Shown in pieces: positions 1-6,016 of a DNA stretch of 8,294 nt. This DNA is from an uncultured Eubacteriales bacterium (GTDB lineage: Bacteria > Bacillota > Clostridia > Christensenellales > Christensenellaceae), in the NCBI GenBank assembly GCA_900545085.1, contig UQXU01000080.1:1-8294 (forward strand). Reading direction: 5' to 3'. The notes beneath the pieces were generated by a model, which saw only the letters and a list, made by a program, of their open reading frames with translations, was not told where the DNA came from and ran no database searches. A program made the position numbers and the translations under genes. Every line of letters begins with the position of its first letter. The first letter of the stretch is position 1.

Positions 1-37
1 CCAGCAAAATTGCTGTGATTTTTTTGTATATCGACAT
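1..37 (-). CDS. 5' end of an unidentified, possibly secreted or membrane protein (partial)
   Basis: Only the first 12 codons lie in the window; they read MSIYKKITAILL and continue past the left edge. The start is well supported: GGAGG (minus strand, 43-47) sits five bases before the ATG at 37. A short Lys-Lys stretch followed by hydrophobic residues suits the beginning of a signal peptide or first membrane segment, but 12 residues cannot settle this. It is the third minus-strand gene after the Spo0A homologue and the SpoIIM-like gene. It has an 85-base gap and a TATAAT hexamer upstream, so it may have its own promoter. In many Clostridia and Bacilli the genes after spoIIM include xerD, deoB/drm and dacF; a DacF-type carboxypeptidase would start with a signal peptide, but this is only a guess. 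Confidence 0.55.
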   Translation of the reverse strand, partial: MSIYKKITAILL

Positions 38-87
38 GCTGACCTCCGGTATTTACATATGTTTCCAAAAAACAATCTGTCTTTAAT

Positions 88-93
88 ATTATA
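88..93 (-). promoter_or_regulatory. TATAAT -10-like box upstream of the left-edge gene
   Basis: A perfect TATAAT on the minus strand lies about 50 bases before the ATG at 37. No good -35 hexamer is found 16-18 bases upstream (GTATAA at 17), so the box may serve another sigma factor or be chance in A+T-rich DNA. Confidence 0.3.
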
Positions 94-122
94 CGAACTC
101 AAAGCGCGGCTTATACTTAAAA

Positions 123-698
123 TTACAGCAATATTACTATTATTGATTCCAGCATTCCACCCGCTATCATAGGGGCGCATATCTGAGCGCATTTGCCTAA
201 ATAATCAGAAAGCTCCGATTCTGTACGCCATATACGCCTTCCTCTGGCGCACGAACAAATTGATGACACCGCAAATACCGCACAAACCGACATAAACACG
301 CTGACCGAGAGAAAAAACACACCACCCGCCACTGCAAAAAGAGGCAGAGTCCATATAAGCTTGTAACCCAAAGACCCTAATACGCACGACCACCCCAGCC
401 CATAGCAGCCGCCAAGCATGACTATACACATAACCTGAACAGGCAAAGCCACGGGCCAACATCCGCATACTGACGACATAAGGCACAGCGCAAGCCTCCA
501 CCATATTATTCTAAAAAATATGCCGAAAACCCCCAGCTCTCCTCCTGCGCCCAGAAAACAAAACGCCAAAAACTCCTGCGACTCATCGCAAAAGTCGCCG
601 CATGAGAAAAAACCTGCCAATATAAACGACATTACAAAAAATGACGCCGCCAGAACAGAATTTATACTGACGGGCAGCTGCAATGATAAACGCTTCAT
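123..698 (-). CDS. polytopic membrane protein, candidate stage II sporulation protein M (SpoIIM)
   Basis: A 191-residue hydrophobic protein. Membrane segments are visible at about 13-32, 62-100 (probably two), 112-151 (probably two) and 172-190. SpoIIM is part of the SpoIID-SpoIIM-SpoIIP complex that remodels septal peptidoglycan so the mother cell can engulf the forespore. The resemblance is in layout rather than strong motifs: a first membrane helix ending in a Gly-containing turn, a hydrophilic stretch, then a Gly/Pro-rich core (GCWP near 79-82, GGCYGLGW near 96-103, a Pro at 119). Position supports it, since spoIIM commonly lies downstream of spo0A in Clostridia. The ATG at 698 is chosen because GGGAGG stands five bases before it; an in-frame GTG at 743 lacks a comparable site. 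It carries about 14 cysteines, unusual for a membrane protein of this size. It begins 49 bases after the regulator gene and is probably cotranscribed with it. Confidence 0.5.
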   Translation of the reverse strand: MKRLSLQLPVSINSVLAASFFVMSFILAGFFSCGDFCDESQEFLAFCFLGAGGELGVFGIFFRIIWWRLALCLMSSVCGCWPVALPVQVMCIVMLGGCYGLGWSCVLGSLGYKLIWTLPLFAVAGGVFFLSVSVFMSVCAVFAVSSICSCARGRRIWRTESELSDYLGKCAQICAPMIAGGMLESIIVILL

Positions 699-747
699 CC
701 CGCCCTCCCATAAATAGTATTCGGCAAGGATGAAGCATATCACTTTT

Positions 748-1500
748 TCAATTAATGCGGCATTCGCACATTCTCACGTAATCCGCGACTGTTGCTATAA
801 ACGCAGCGTTGGTTGGTTTTCCCCTTTCCGCGTCTACGCTGTACCCGAACACCTCGTCCGTATAAGGCAAATCTCCGCGCGTCCACGCCACTTCTATAGC
901 ATGCCTCATATTTCGCTCTACTCTGCACGGAGTCGAGTTCAGTTCCTTCGCCACTGCGGGATATAACCTTCCCGTTATATTGTAGATATAACTCTCGTCC
1001 TCCAGCGTCAGTCTTATTGCCGTGCGGAGCATATAAAATCCTTTTACACGCAAGGATACTCCCAAACGGCACATTACCGAAGTAATTATTGATATACGCG
1101 AAGCCGGAATGCTTTCCTCCGTCAACAGATTAGCTATCGCATCGCTGAAGCTTCTATCCGTCGCAGGGCGCGTTATCACGTAATCCGCGCCTTTGCTTAT
1201 GGCAAAATTCGCTATATCGTCAGCCGCTATTTTATCGTAAACTATCAGCTTCGTCCCCGCTTTGGGATACTGCTTTTTGTATTCTTCTATCAGCGCAATA
1301 CCGTCATAACCCTTGAATATTAGAGAAGTTAAAAGCACATCGGGCGGTCTTTTTTTAGACATATCCATTACTTCCTGTATGGAAAACGCGCCCTTGCAGC
1401 TCTCGAACATCCCCATTCGACCAATTGCTTCTTTGATCTGCGCTATAGTATCGCCGGATGACGACGCCACTATAGCCGTATATTTCCTTGATGTCTGCAT
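748..1500 (-). CDS. spo0A: Spo0A-family sporulation regulator with a degenerate receiver domain
   Basis: A 250-residue protein with the Spo0A plan: N-terminal receiver (about 6-125) and C-terminal Spo0A DNA-binding domain (about 146-245). The DNA-binding part is highly typical, including LYPAVAKELNSTP (179-191), RVERNMRHAIEVAWTRG (193-209), FGY (218-220) and GKPTNAAFIATVAD (227-240). Spo0A switches transcription at the onset of sporulation once its receiver aspartate is phosphorylated. Here the receiver has lost the catalytic residues: the acidic pair (D10/D11 of B. subtilis) aligns with S13/S14, the phosphorylated D56 with S59, the conserved Thr with D89, and K108 with R111. The fold-defining stretches PDVLL (53-57) and DG (66-67) remain. 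The ATG at 1500 has AAGGAAG six bases upstream. A sigma-A promoter (1538-1566) and an 0A-box-like heptamer (1588-1594) lie upstream. The family is certain from the C-terminal domain. Whether it is the only Spo0A of the organism or a paralogue cannot be seen here. Confidence 0.9.
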   Translation of the reverse strand: MQTSRKYTAIVASSSGDTIAQIKEAIGRMGMFESCKGAFSIQEVMDMSKKRPPDVLLTSLIFKGYDGIALIEEYKKQYPKAGTKLIVYDKIAADDIANFAISKGADYVITRPATDRSFSDAIANLLTEESIPASRISIITSVMCRLGVSLRVKGFYMLRTAIRLTLEDESYIYNITGRLYPAVAKELNSTPCRVERNMRHAIEVAWTRGDLPYTDEVFGYSVDAERGKPTNAAFIATVADYVRMCECRIN

Positions 1501-1537
1501 ATCACACTTCCTTAATTCTTATCTAAACTTTATTTAT

Positions 1538-1566
1538 ATTATATATTTGATATGCAATGTCTTCAA
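1538..1566 (-). promoter_or_regulatory. sigma-A-type promoter of the spo0A homologue
   Basis: On the minus strand TTGAAG (1561-1566) is followed, after 17 bases, by a perfect TATAAT (1538-1543). Expected transcription start is near 1531, about 30 bases before the ATG at 1500. Confidence 0.65.
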
Positions 1567-1587
1567 TGTAATACAATTGTTACGCAC

Positions 1588-1594
1588 TTCGTCA
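1588..1594 (-). promoter_or_regulatory. candidate 0A box
   Basis: TGACGAA on the minus strand fits the published Spo0A-binding consensus TGNCGAA. It is centred about 60 bases upstream of the predicted start of the spo0A promoter, a position compatible with autoregulation. With only six fixed bases, a chance match in this 146-base gap is quite possible. Confidence 0.3.
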
Positions 1595-1608
1595 TTTCCC
1601 GCGCAATA

Positions 1609-1628
1609 AGAACGTCCGCAGACGTTCT
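1609..1628 (-). terminator. hairpin between popT and the spo0A promoter
   Basis: A perfect 8-bp stem (AGAACGTC/GACGTTCT) with a 4-base loop stands 18 bases after the popT stop codon. On the minus strand it is followed only by TATTG, a weak U tract. On the plus strand CTTTTTTC follows a few bases away, but no plus-strand gene leads into it. It probably ends or shields the popT transcript. Confidence 0.4.
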
Positions 1629-1646
1629 CAAACTTTTTTCAATTTA

Positions 1647-2471
1647 TCATACGTCAGAAGCATTAGAGAGCCGCGCTTCTCTTGCGGAAAGAGCATATAT
1701 CGCCGCAAATCCCGCCGCCAGAAAAACAGCGCAAACCGGTATCTCCCATCCGGACGGCACCCCCGGAAAAACATATGCCACTGATCCTAATACAAAACCA
1801 AATATAGTCAAATATGCCGACGTGGGGCGGCGTTTCATCCATATTTCGAGCGCACGCGTCGTCAGTATTATCCCAGCAACGAGGCCAACAAACAACGGCA
1901 GAAGCGTCAAAATATCCAAATTTGACATAGCGGTCATAACTTTCTCATAAATCCCCATGACCAGGAGCATGTACGATACGCTAATCCCCGGCAAAACCAA
2001 AGCTATGGAAACTACTATTCCTGCGGCAAATTGTATACAGACGCCTGCTATACCCTGCGTTTGCGTCATTGCATTTTCAGGTATCAGATTTATCAGCAGA
2101 ACTATCGCAGCTCCTATCAACACATAGAGTATCATAATCGGTTTAAACTTTTTAATCTTAGCTTCCCGCAAAACAAGAGGCACGCCTCCCAGCACGGCTC
2201 CCATAAACAAATACATCATGGGCAGCGTAAATATCTCTATCAAACTCAGCAATGGATTAGACAGAAGCACCATGCCCAAAAGCGCCGGAAAGACAAACTG
2301 CATCAGATAAAAAGCATTGCCTTTAACGTCCTTTCTAAATGAGCTCACCGAAGATATAAGGCGTTCATATTCGCCTAATATCATCGCCATTGAACCTCCG
2401 CTCACTCCGGGAACGAGCATCGTAGCCCCGACAAAAAAGCCTTTGAACATAGTAGAAATCTTCATATTCAC
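1647..2471 (-). CDS. popT: DUF368 / PopT-family undecaprenyl-phosphate transporter
   Basis: A 274-residue polytopic membrane protein of the DUF368 family. Members (PopT of Staphylococcus aureus) return undecaprenyl phosphate, the lipid carrier of cell-wall synthesis, across the cytoplasmic membrane. The two family half-motifs are clear: LVPGVSGGSMAMILGEYERL (19-38) near the N-terminus and LVLPGISVSYMLLVMGIYEK (158-177) in the second half, the inverted-repeat arrangement expected of a carrier. About eight hydrophobic segments follow, and the length is normal for the family. The start is GTG at 2471, with AAAGGA seven bases upstream (2479-2484); an in-frame ATG two codons later would leave 13 bases, which is too far. 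A near-consensus promoter (2522-2550) serves it alone, and a hairpin separates it from spo0A. Cell-wall carrier recycling near sporulation genes is reasonable, but no functional link is shown. Confidence 0.88.
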   Translation of the reverse strand: MNMKISTMFKGFFVGATMLVPGVSGGSMAMILGEYERLISSVSSFRKDVKGNAFYLMQFVFPALLGMVLLSNPLLSLIEIFTLPMMYLFMGAVLGGVPLVLREAKIKKFKPIMILYVLIGAAIVLLINLIPENAMTQTQGIAGVCIQFAAGIVVSIALVLPGISVSYMLLVMGIYEKVMTAMSNLDILTLLPLFVGLVAGIILTTRALEIWMKRRPTSAYLTIFGFVLGSVAYVFPGVPSGWEIPVCAVFLAAGFAAIYALSAREARLSNASDV

Positions 2472-2521
2472 TTAACTATCCTTTACAACAAATTTTAACG
2501 CCTTTTTTCAGCGCCAGAGTA

Positions 2522-2550
2522 ATTTTATTCGCAAAGCCATGCTCAGTCAA
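2522..2550 (-). promoter_or_regulatory. sigma-A promoter of popT
   Basis: On the minus strand TTGACT (2545-2550), a 17-base spacer and TAAAAT (2522-2527). Predicted start is near 2515, giving a leader of about 44 bases to the GTG at 2471. Confidence 0.65.
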
Positions 2551-2554
2551 CGTC

Positions 2555-2570
2555 TGAACAAAAGTGTTCA
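2555..2570. promoter_or_regulatory. inverted repeat abutting the popT -35 box (possible operator)
   Basis: TGAACA-N4-TGTTCA is a perfect 6-bp dyad, four bases upstream of the popT -35 hexamer, within the 251-base gap shared with the divergent DUF1622 gene. The size and spacing suit a dimeric repressor or activator. Only the symmetry is seen; no regulator is identified. Confidence 0.3.
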
Positions 2571-2722
2571 CACGGTTTTAACAAATTAAAAAACAATACG
2601 ACACATTTATTAATTTAAAAATGATAATCAGAGCAAAACGCCTCTCCAAAAGCCTGAATGCCATTTAGATGTTTAACAACATGAAAATAGGCAATGCTAA
2701 GCATATCATAAGGAGGCAAATC

Positions 2723-3046
2723 ATGTTGGAAAGCATAGAATCTGTATTCTACTCCGTCATACACTGGGGTATATTGTTTTTTGAGGTTGCCGGAGTGGCG
2801 ATTCTGCTGGCGACAGGCGTCAAGTGCGCTTTTAGGCTGATTATATCACGCAGTCAGATACGTCTCACTCTCGCCAAAGGAATAGCTCTTGCGCTGGAGT
2901 TTAAACTGGGAGGCGAAGTTCTGCGCACGGTTATAGTCCACGATTGGAGCGAGCTTGCCATATTAGGGGCGATAATCGTGCTGCGCAGCGCTATTACATT
3001 CCTGATACATTGGGAAATACAACACATTGAACCCGAAGAAGACTAA
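2723..3046 (+). CDS. DUF1622 family membrane protein
   Basis: A 107-residue protein with a membrane helix at about 11-33 and a second at about 77-97. It has the conserved DUF1622 core between and after them: ALALEFKLGGEVLRTVIV (55-72) and LRSAITFLIHWEIQ (87-100). The family is widespread in bacteria and has no established function. The start is set by AGGAGG at 2711-2716, six bases before the ATG at 2723; an upstream in-frame ATG at 2669 lacks such a site. It is divergent from popT. Its TAA (3044-3046) overlaps the TAG of the convergent radical SAM gene (3043-3045). No strong promoter is visible upstream; GATAAT (2623-2628) is the best -10 candidate but has a poor -35. Confidence 0.85.
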   Translation: MLESIESVFYSVIHWGILFFEVAGVAILLATGVKCAFRLIISRSQIRLTLAKGIALALEFKLGGEVLRTVIVHDWSELAILGAIIVLRSAITFLIHWEIQHIEPEED

Positions 3047-3969
3047 ACCCCTTCTAAATCAAAAGGCGGTATGAAGCTTTCCGATGCAGCTTCACCTTCC
3101 TGCAAAAAGCCGTTCAGCACCCCCAGCTCAATGGCATAATCCACCAAGTCTTCGTATTCTTTTTCTCTGAGTTTTCTGTTTATTTCAGGATAATCCGATA
3201 CATGAGGCAGCGGAGTGTATTGATTCATTATGCTTATAAAAATACCGTCGCCGTAAGTTTCGTAAAGATACCGTATCACTCTTTTAGAGTCTTCAATACA
3301 TCCCGGCAGCTGCAAGTGTCTTACTATGACCCCTCTCTGCATTATTCCGCGCTCGTCAAAGCGCGCTTCTCCGCATTGGTTCACCATTTCGGCTATCGCT
3401 TTTTTTGCTGTCTCAAAATAATCCGCAGCAAAGGAGTATCGCGCGGAAAGCTCAGATGAAACGTATTTCATATCCGAAAGATATATCTCTACAAGTCCGT
3501 CCAGCTCTCGTATCGCCTCGGCTTTTTCATACCCGCTGGAATTATACACTATCGGGATTCGCAGTCCTCTCTCTTTCGCCGCTCTGAGAGCCGTGATTAC
3601 CTGTGGAAGATAGTGCCCTGCCGTGACCAGATTTATATTGTTCGCTCGCTTATTTTGCAGCTCCAGAAAAATATCCGTCAGCCTCTGCGCAGTAATTTCC
3701 TTGCCCGTATGCGCCCGAGCTATCTCTCTATTCTGGCAATAAACACATCCCAAGGCGCAGCCCGAGAAAAAAACCGTGCCCGAGCCTTCTTCGCCCGAGA
3801 GGCACGGCTCTTCCCACATATGCAGCGCGGCGCGCGCAACAACGAGTTTATCCGTCATTCCGCAGCGCCCGCGCTCTCCTGCCGCTCTGTCAACTCCGCA
3901 TTCACGCGGACAAAGTCGGCATTTTTTCATATTTAGACTTAAACCCATTTTATTAAAAGCTGCCGTCAA
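3043..3969 (-). CDS. PflX-type (COG1313) radical SAM protein, related to pyruvate formate-lyase activating enzymes
   Basis: A 308-residue iron-sulfur protein. An N-terminal cysteine set (C17, C20, C24, C36; CRLCPRECGVDR) precedes the radical SAM motif CALGCVYC (C71, C75, C78), which would bind the 4Fe-4S cluster that cleaves S-adenosylmethionine. Other features of the group are YNSSGY (142-147), DMKY (166-169), RHLQLPG (217-223) and MNQYTP (248-253). The substrate is unknown, and no glycyl-radical enzyme is adjacent, so an activase role is not shown. The start is uncertain. The TTG at 3969 overlaps the TGA of the upstream peptidase gene (TTGA), suggesting translational coupling, but no strong ribosome binding site is seen. 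An in-frame ATG at 3930 would begin three residues before C17 and give 295 residues, also a normal length. Confidence 0.85.
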   Translation of the reverse strand: MTAAFNKMGLSLNMKKCRLCPRECGVDRAAGERGRCGMTDKLVVARAALHMWEEPCLSGEEGSGTVFFSGCALGCVYCQNREIARAHTGKEITAQRLTDIFLELQNKRANNINLVTAGHYLPQVITALRAAKERGLRIPIVYNSSGYEKAEAIRELDGLVEIYLSDMKYVSSELSARYSFAADYFETAKKAIAEMVNQCGEARFDERGIMQRGVIVRHLQLPGCIEDSKRVIRYLYETYGDGIFISIMNQYTPLPHVSDYPEINRKLREKEYEDLVDYAIELGVLNGFLQEGEAASESFIPPFDLEGV

Positions 3970-5375
3970 TTATGTCTCGAAGGCTCTCCGTCCAGCAAGA
4001 ACGCCTTATATCCGCGCACCGCCTCGTATACGTCCGCCTTGCTGGATATTTCGTACATAGCGTGCATATTGAGCACTGCGATACCGCTGTCTATGACTTC
4101 CATGCCATATTTTGCCAATATATAAGCGATGGTTCCGCCTCCTCCTACATCTACCTTACCCAACTCGGCAGTTTGAAAGGAAACTCCTGCTTCGTCGAAT
4201 ATTCTGCGCAGTCTCGCTATATATTCCGCATTTGCGTCGTTAGAGCTGCTCTTTCCCCGCGCTCCCGTGAATTTGTTAAACGCCATGCCTCTGCCAAGAT
4301 ACGCGGCATTCTTCTTTTCAAACACTCCCGCATAGGTCGGGTCGAACCCGGCGCTGACGTCTGACGAAAGCATTCTGGACTTAGCCAGGCAGCGTCTGAG
4401 CTTTAACTCCGAATACTCCCCCATCCTGTCCATGACTTCTGCGACAGTGTTTTCAAAAAATCTGGACGACATTCCCGTAGCTCCCACGCTTCCTATCTCT
4501 TCTTTGTCTACCAGCAGGCAGCACGCCGTTCTTTCCACACTGTCCGTCTCCAGCATAGCCACAAGAGAAGTGTATGCGCAGATGCGGTCGTCCTGCCCAT
4601 AGCTTATTATCATGCTGCGATCCAAGCCGCAGTCCCGCGCCTTGCCCGCCGGAACCGCCTCTAATTCGGCTGAAAGAAAATCAGCTTCTTCCACTCCGTA
4701 TTTTTCTTTTAAAATATCTAAAATCTGAGACTTCACGAGCTCTTTTTCTTTGCTGTCGCCTTCCTGCTTTTTAGGCTTGCTGCCTATCATAACATTCAGG
4801 TCTTCCCCTTCTATGACGACGCTGGCCTTCTTGTTCATTTGATTTCCCGCTAAGTGTATAAGCAGGTCTGTGACACAGAATACCGGGTCTGAATCGTCCT
4901 CACCGATAGATACGTCAACTACAGTGCCATCCTTTTTCGCTATTACGCCATGGAGAGAGAGCGGACTCGCCACCCACTGGTATTTCTTTATCCCGCCGTA
5001 ATAATGCGTATCCAAATATGCAAAATCAGTATCCTCATAAAGAGGGTTCTGTTTTATGTCCAATCTGGGAGAGTCCACGTGCGCGCCGAGGATATTCATT
5101 CCGTTCTGCATAGGCTCGCTTCCTAAATTAAAGAGAGCTATGGATTTTTTCATATTGACGGCATATACTTTATCTCCTGCTTTCAGCTCTGCACCGGATG
5201 CAATTACATCTTCTAAATTTCTGTAACCTTTCTGCCGAGCCATTTCGACAGTCTGCGCTATGCACTCCCGCTCAGTTTTTCCGTTATTCAGGAAGTGCTT
5301 GTAGCCTTCGCTAAGCTCCGAAAGGGCTTTCTCGTCCTCTATACTGTATTTATGCCATATATTTTTGTTTTCCAT
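3966..5375 (-). CDS. M18 family metallo-aminopeptidase (aspartyl aminopeptidase type)
   Basis: A 469-residue cytoplasmic enzyme that removes N-terminal residues, typically acidic ones in this family, using two zinc ions. All expected metal and catalytic positions are visible (numbered from the chosen start): H99 in GAHVDSPRLD, the aspartate of DDRICAYTS (262-263), E292/E293 in VDKEEIGSVG, D339 in SDVSAGFDP, and H438 in NMHAMYEISS. The GARGKSSSNDANAEY stretch and the GGGGT turn near 412-415 are also typical. Length fits the bacterial members. The ATG at 5375 is used because GAGG stands nine bases before it; an in-frame ATG at 5444 adds 23 unrelated residues and lacks a ribosome binding site. 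It is the first gene of a two-gene operon, overlapping the radical SAM gene by four bases. Confidence 0.92.
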   Translation of the reverse strand: MENKNIWHKYSIEDEKALSELSEGYKHFLNNGKTERECIAQTVEMARQKGYRNLEDVIASGAELKAGDKVYAVNMKKSIALFNLGSEPMQNGMNILGAHVDSPRLDIKQNPLYEDTDFAYLDTHYYGGIKKYQWVASPLSLHGVIAKKDGTVVDVSIGEDDSDPVFCVTDLLIHLAGNQMNKKASVVIEGEDLNVMIGSKPKKQEGDSKEKELVKSQILDILKEKYGVEEADFLSAELEAVPAGKARDCGLDRSMIISYGQDDRICAYTSLVAMLETDSVERTACCLLVDKEEIGSVGATGMSSRFFENTVAEVMDRMGEYSELKLRRCLAKSRMLSSDVSAGFDPTYAGVFEKKNAAYLGRGMAFNKFTGARGKSSSNDANAEYIARLRRIFDEAGVSFQTAELGKVDVGGGGTIAYILAKYGMEVIDSGIAVLNMHAMYEISSKADVYEAVRGYKAFLLDGEPSRHN

Positions 5376-5423
5376 TTCATATCGCCTCACTTTTAAATCT
5401 TCGGGCAGCCGCCTTTGTTTTAC

Positions 5424-5452
5424 AGGATACCACAAATAACGCACGTTGTACA
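5424..5452 (-). promoter_or_regulatory. weak candidate promoter of the M18 peptidase operon
   Basis: On the minus strand TGTACA (5447-5452), a 17-base spacer and TATCCT (5424-5429), each matching four of six consensus bases. It is the best candidate in the gap between the peptidase start and the tRNA promoter. Confidence 0.3.
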
Positions 5453-5483
5453 GTTTCAGTTTTAGTTGGCTAACGTATCTCTT

Positions 5484-5510
5484 TAATTATTTTTTCCTAA
5501 TTATTTTTCC
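5484..5510 (+). repeat. A+T-rich tandem repeat, UP-element-like
   Basis: TAATTATTTTTTCC (5484-5497) is followed directly by TAATTATTTTTCC (5498-5510). The second copy lies about 50-60 bases upstream of the predicted tRNA-Leu transcription start, where an UP element contacting the RNA polymerase alpha subunit would be. Confidence 0.35.
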
Positions 5511-5523
5511 TTTACAAAAGTAA

Positions 5524-5552
5524 TTGACTTCATCGCAAATATGTGATAAAAT
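5524..5552 (+). promoter_or_regulatory. strong promoter of tRNA-Leu
   Basis: TTGACT (5524-5529), a 17-base spacer and TAAAAT (5547-5552), with an extended -10 TG at 5544-5545. Predicted start near 5559 leaves only a few bases before the mature tRNA at 5565. Confidence 0.8.
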
Positions 5553-5564
5553 TTAATATGCTAC

Positions 5565-5648
5565 GCCGGTGTGGCGGAATTGGCAGACGCACCGCACTCA
5601 AAATGCGGCGGTTTATCCGTGCCGGTTCGAGTCCGGCCACCGGCACCA
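5565..5648 (+). tRNA. tRNA-Leu, anticodon CAA
   Basis: An 84-nt class II tRNA. The acceptor stem pairs GCCGGTG (5565-5571) with CACCGGC (5638-5644), followed by discriminator A and an encoded CCA (5646-5648). The anticodon stem CCGCA/TGCGG (5592-5596, 5604-5608) encloses the loop CTCAAAA with anticodon CAA at 5599-5601, reading UUG codons. The long variable arm (CGG...CCG, about 5609-5619) is typical for leucine, and the T arm carries GGTTCGAGTCC. It has its own promoter and terminator, so it is a single-gene unit. Confidence 0.96.
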
Positions 5649-5674
5649 CGTCGGAGCAAGCTCCGCAATCTGAG

Positions 5675-5698
5675 CCCTCGTTTTCGCGAGGGTTTTTT
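5675..5698 (+). terminator. intrinsic terminator of tRNA-Leu
   Basis: CCCTCG/CGAGGG stem with a 6-base loop followed by six T. A second small hairpin (CGGAGC/GCTCCG, 5652-5665) lies between the tRNA 3' end and this terminator. Confidence 0.85.
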
Positions 5699-5752
5699 AG
5701 TATTTCGCCGGTCCTTCTTTTTGAACAGCGGTTGTTTTATATCCGTCATTGA

Positions 5753-6016
5753 ATTTTCTGTTTTTCACCTTATATCAAAAACGAGAGATTTCTCGATATC
5801 TTCCAGGCTGCTGTAATACAAGACAAAAGAAAAATACGCAAAACAAAAAAAGACGGCGTTAGCCGTCAAGAATTCGACGCGCTGGACAAACGTGTACAGC
5901 GCATCGAGAAACAGCGCGAGCAGCTCAGAAAAACCGCTATGGTTATTCTCGTCGAAGCTGCCGCCGCTGCGGCAAGTGCGATAGTTGTAAAACTAATCGC
6001 CGCGCTCATCGGGTAA
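5753..6016 (+). pseudogene. start-less open frame: charged coiled coil plus C-terminal membrane segment
   Basis: This plus-strand frame is open for 87 codons between TGA (5750-5752) and TAA (6014-6016). It has no ATG until codon 65 and no convincing GTG or TTG start. From about codon 23 it reads like a protein: a basic stretch, then a heptad-patterned helix (Leu, Val, Ile, Arg, Leu at 4-3-4-3 spacing around ALDKRVQRIEKQREQL), then about 25 Ala/Val/Ile/Leu residues ending in a Gly and the stop. This resembles small phage or membrane proteins with a coil and one anchor. It could be a gene that lost its start (ATA at 5816 lies eight bases after CCAGG), or chance complementarity to the structured minus-strand RNA occupying the same DNA. 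A weak promoter, TTGAAT (5749-5754), 16 bases, TATATC (5771-5776), lies upstream. No function can be assigned. Confidence 0.3.
5845..5867 (-). terminator. intrinsic terminator of the candidate small RNA
   Basis: On the minus strand GACGGC/GCCGTC with a 4-base loop is followed directly by seven T. There is no U tract in the plus direction. Confidence 0.7.

Noticed and set aside
1567..1605. Possible sigma-H promoter for spo0A (GCGGGAAAT on the minus strand)
   Set aside because: The -35-like part has one mismatch, but no GAAT-type -10 lies at the required spacing.
2621..2668. 15-codon plus-strand frame upstream of the DUF1622 gene
   Set aside because: No ribosome binding site and no recognisable character.
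3068..3106. Inverted repeat TGAAGCT...AGCTTCA near the 3' end of the radical SAM gene
   Set aside because: It lies in coding sequence and has no U tract, so it is not a convincing terminator for the convergent DUF1622 gene.
4363..5252. Further 0A-box-like heptamers (TGACGAA near 4363, TTCGACA near 5246)
   Set aside because: They lie inside the M18 peptidase coding region and show how easily this short motif occurs by chance.
5571..5816. Plus-strand open frame of 81 codons across tRNA-Leu
   Set aside because: It begins inside the tRNA and runs through its terminator; the tRNA explains the sequence.
5872..6007. 44-codon minus-strand frame inside the candidate small RNA
   Set aside because: It has an ATG but no ribosome binding site, and its Ser/Ala/Thr-rich composition looks like a by-product of GC-rich stems.
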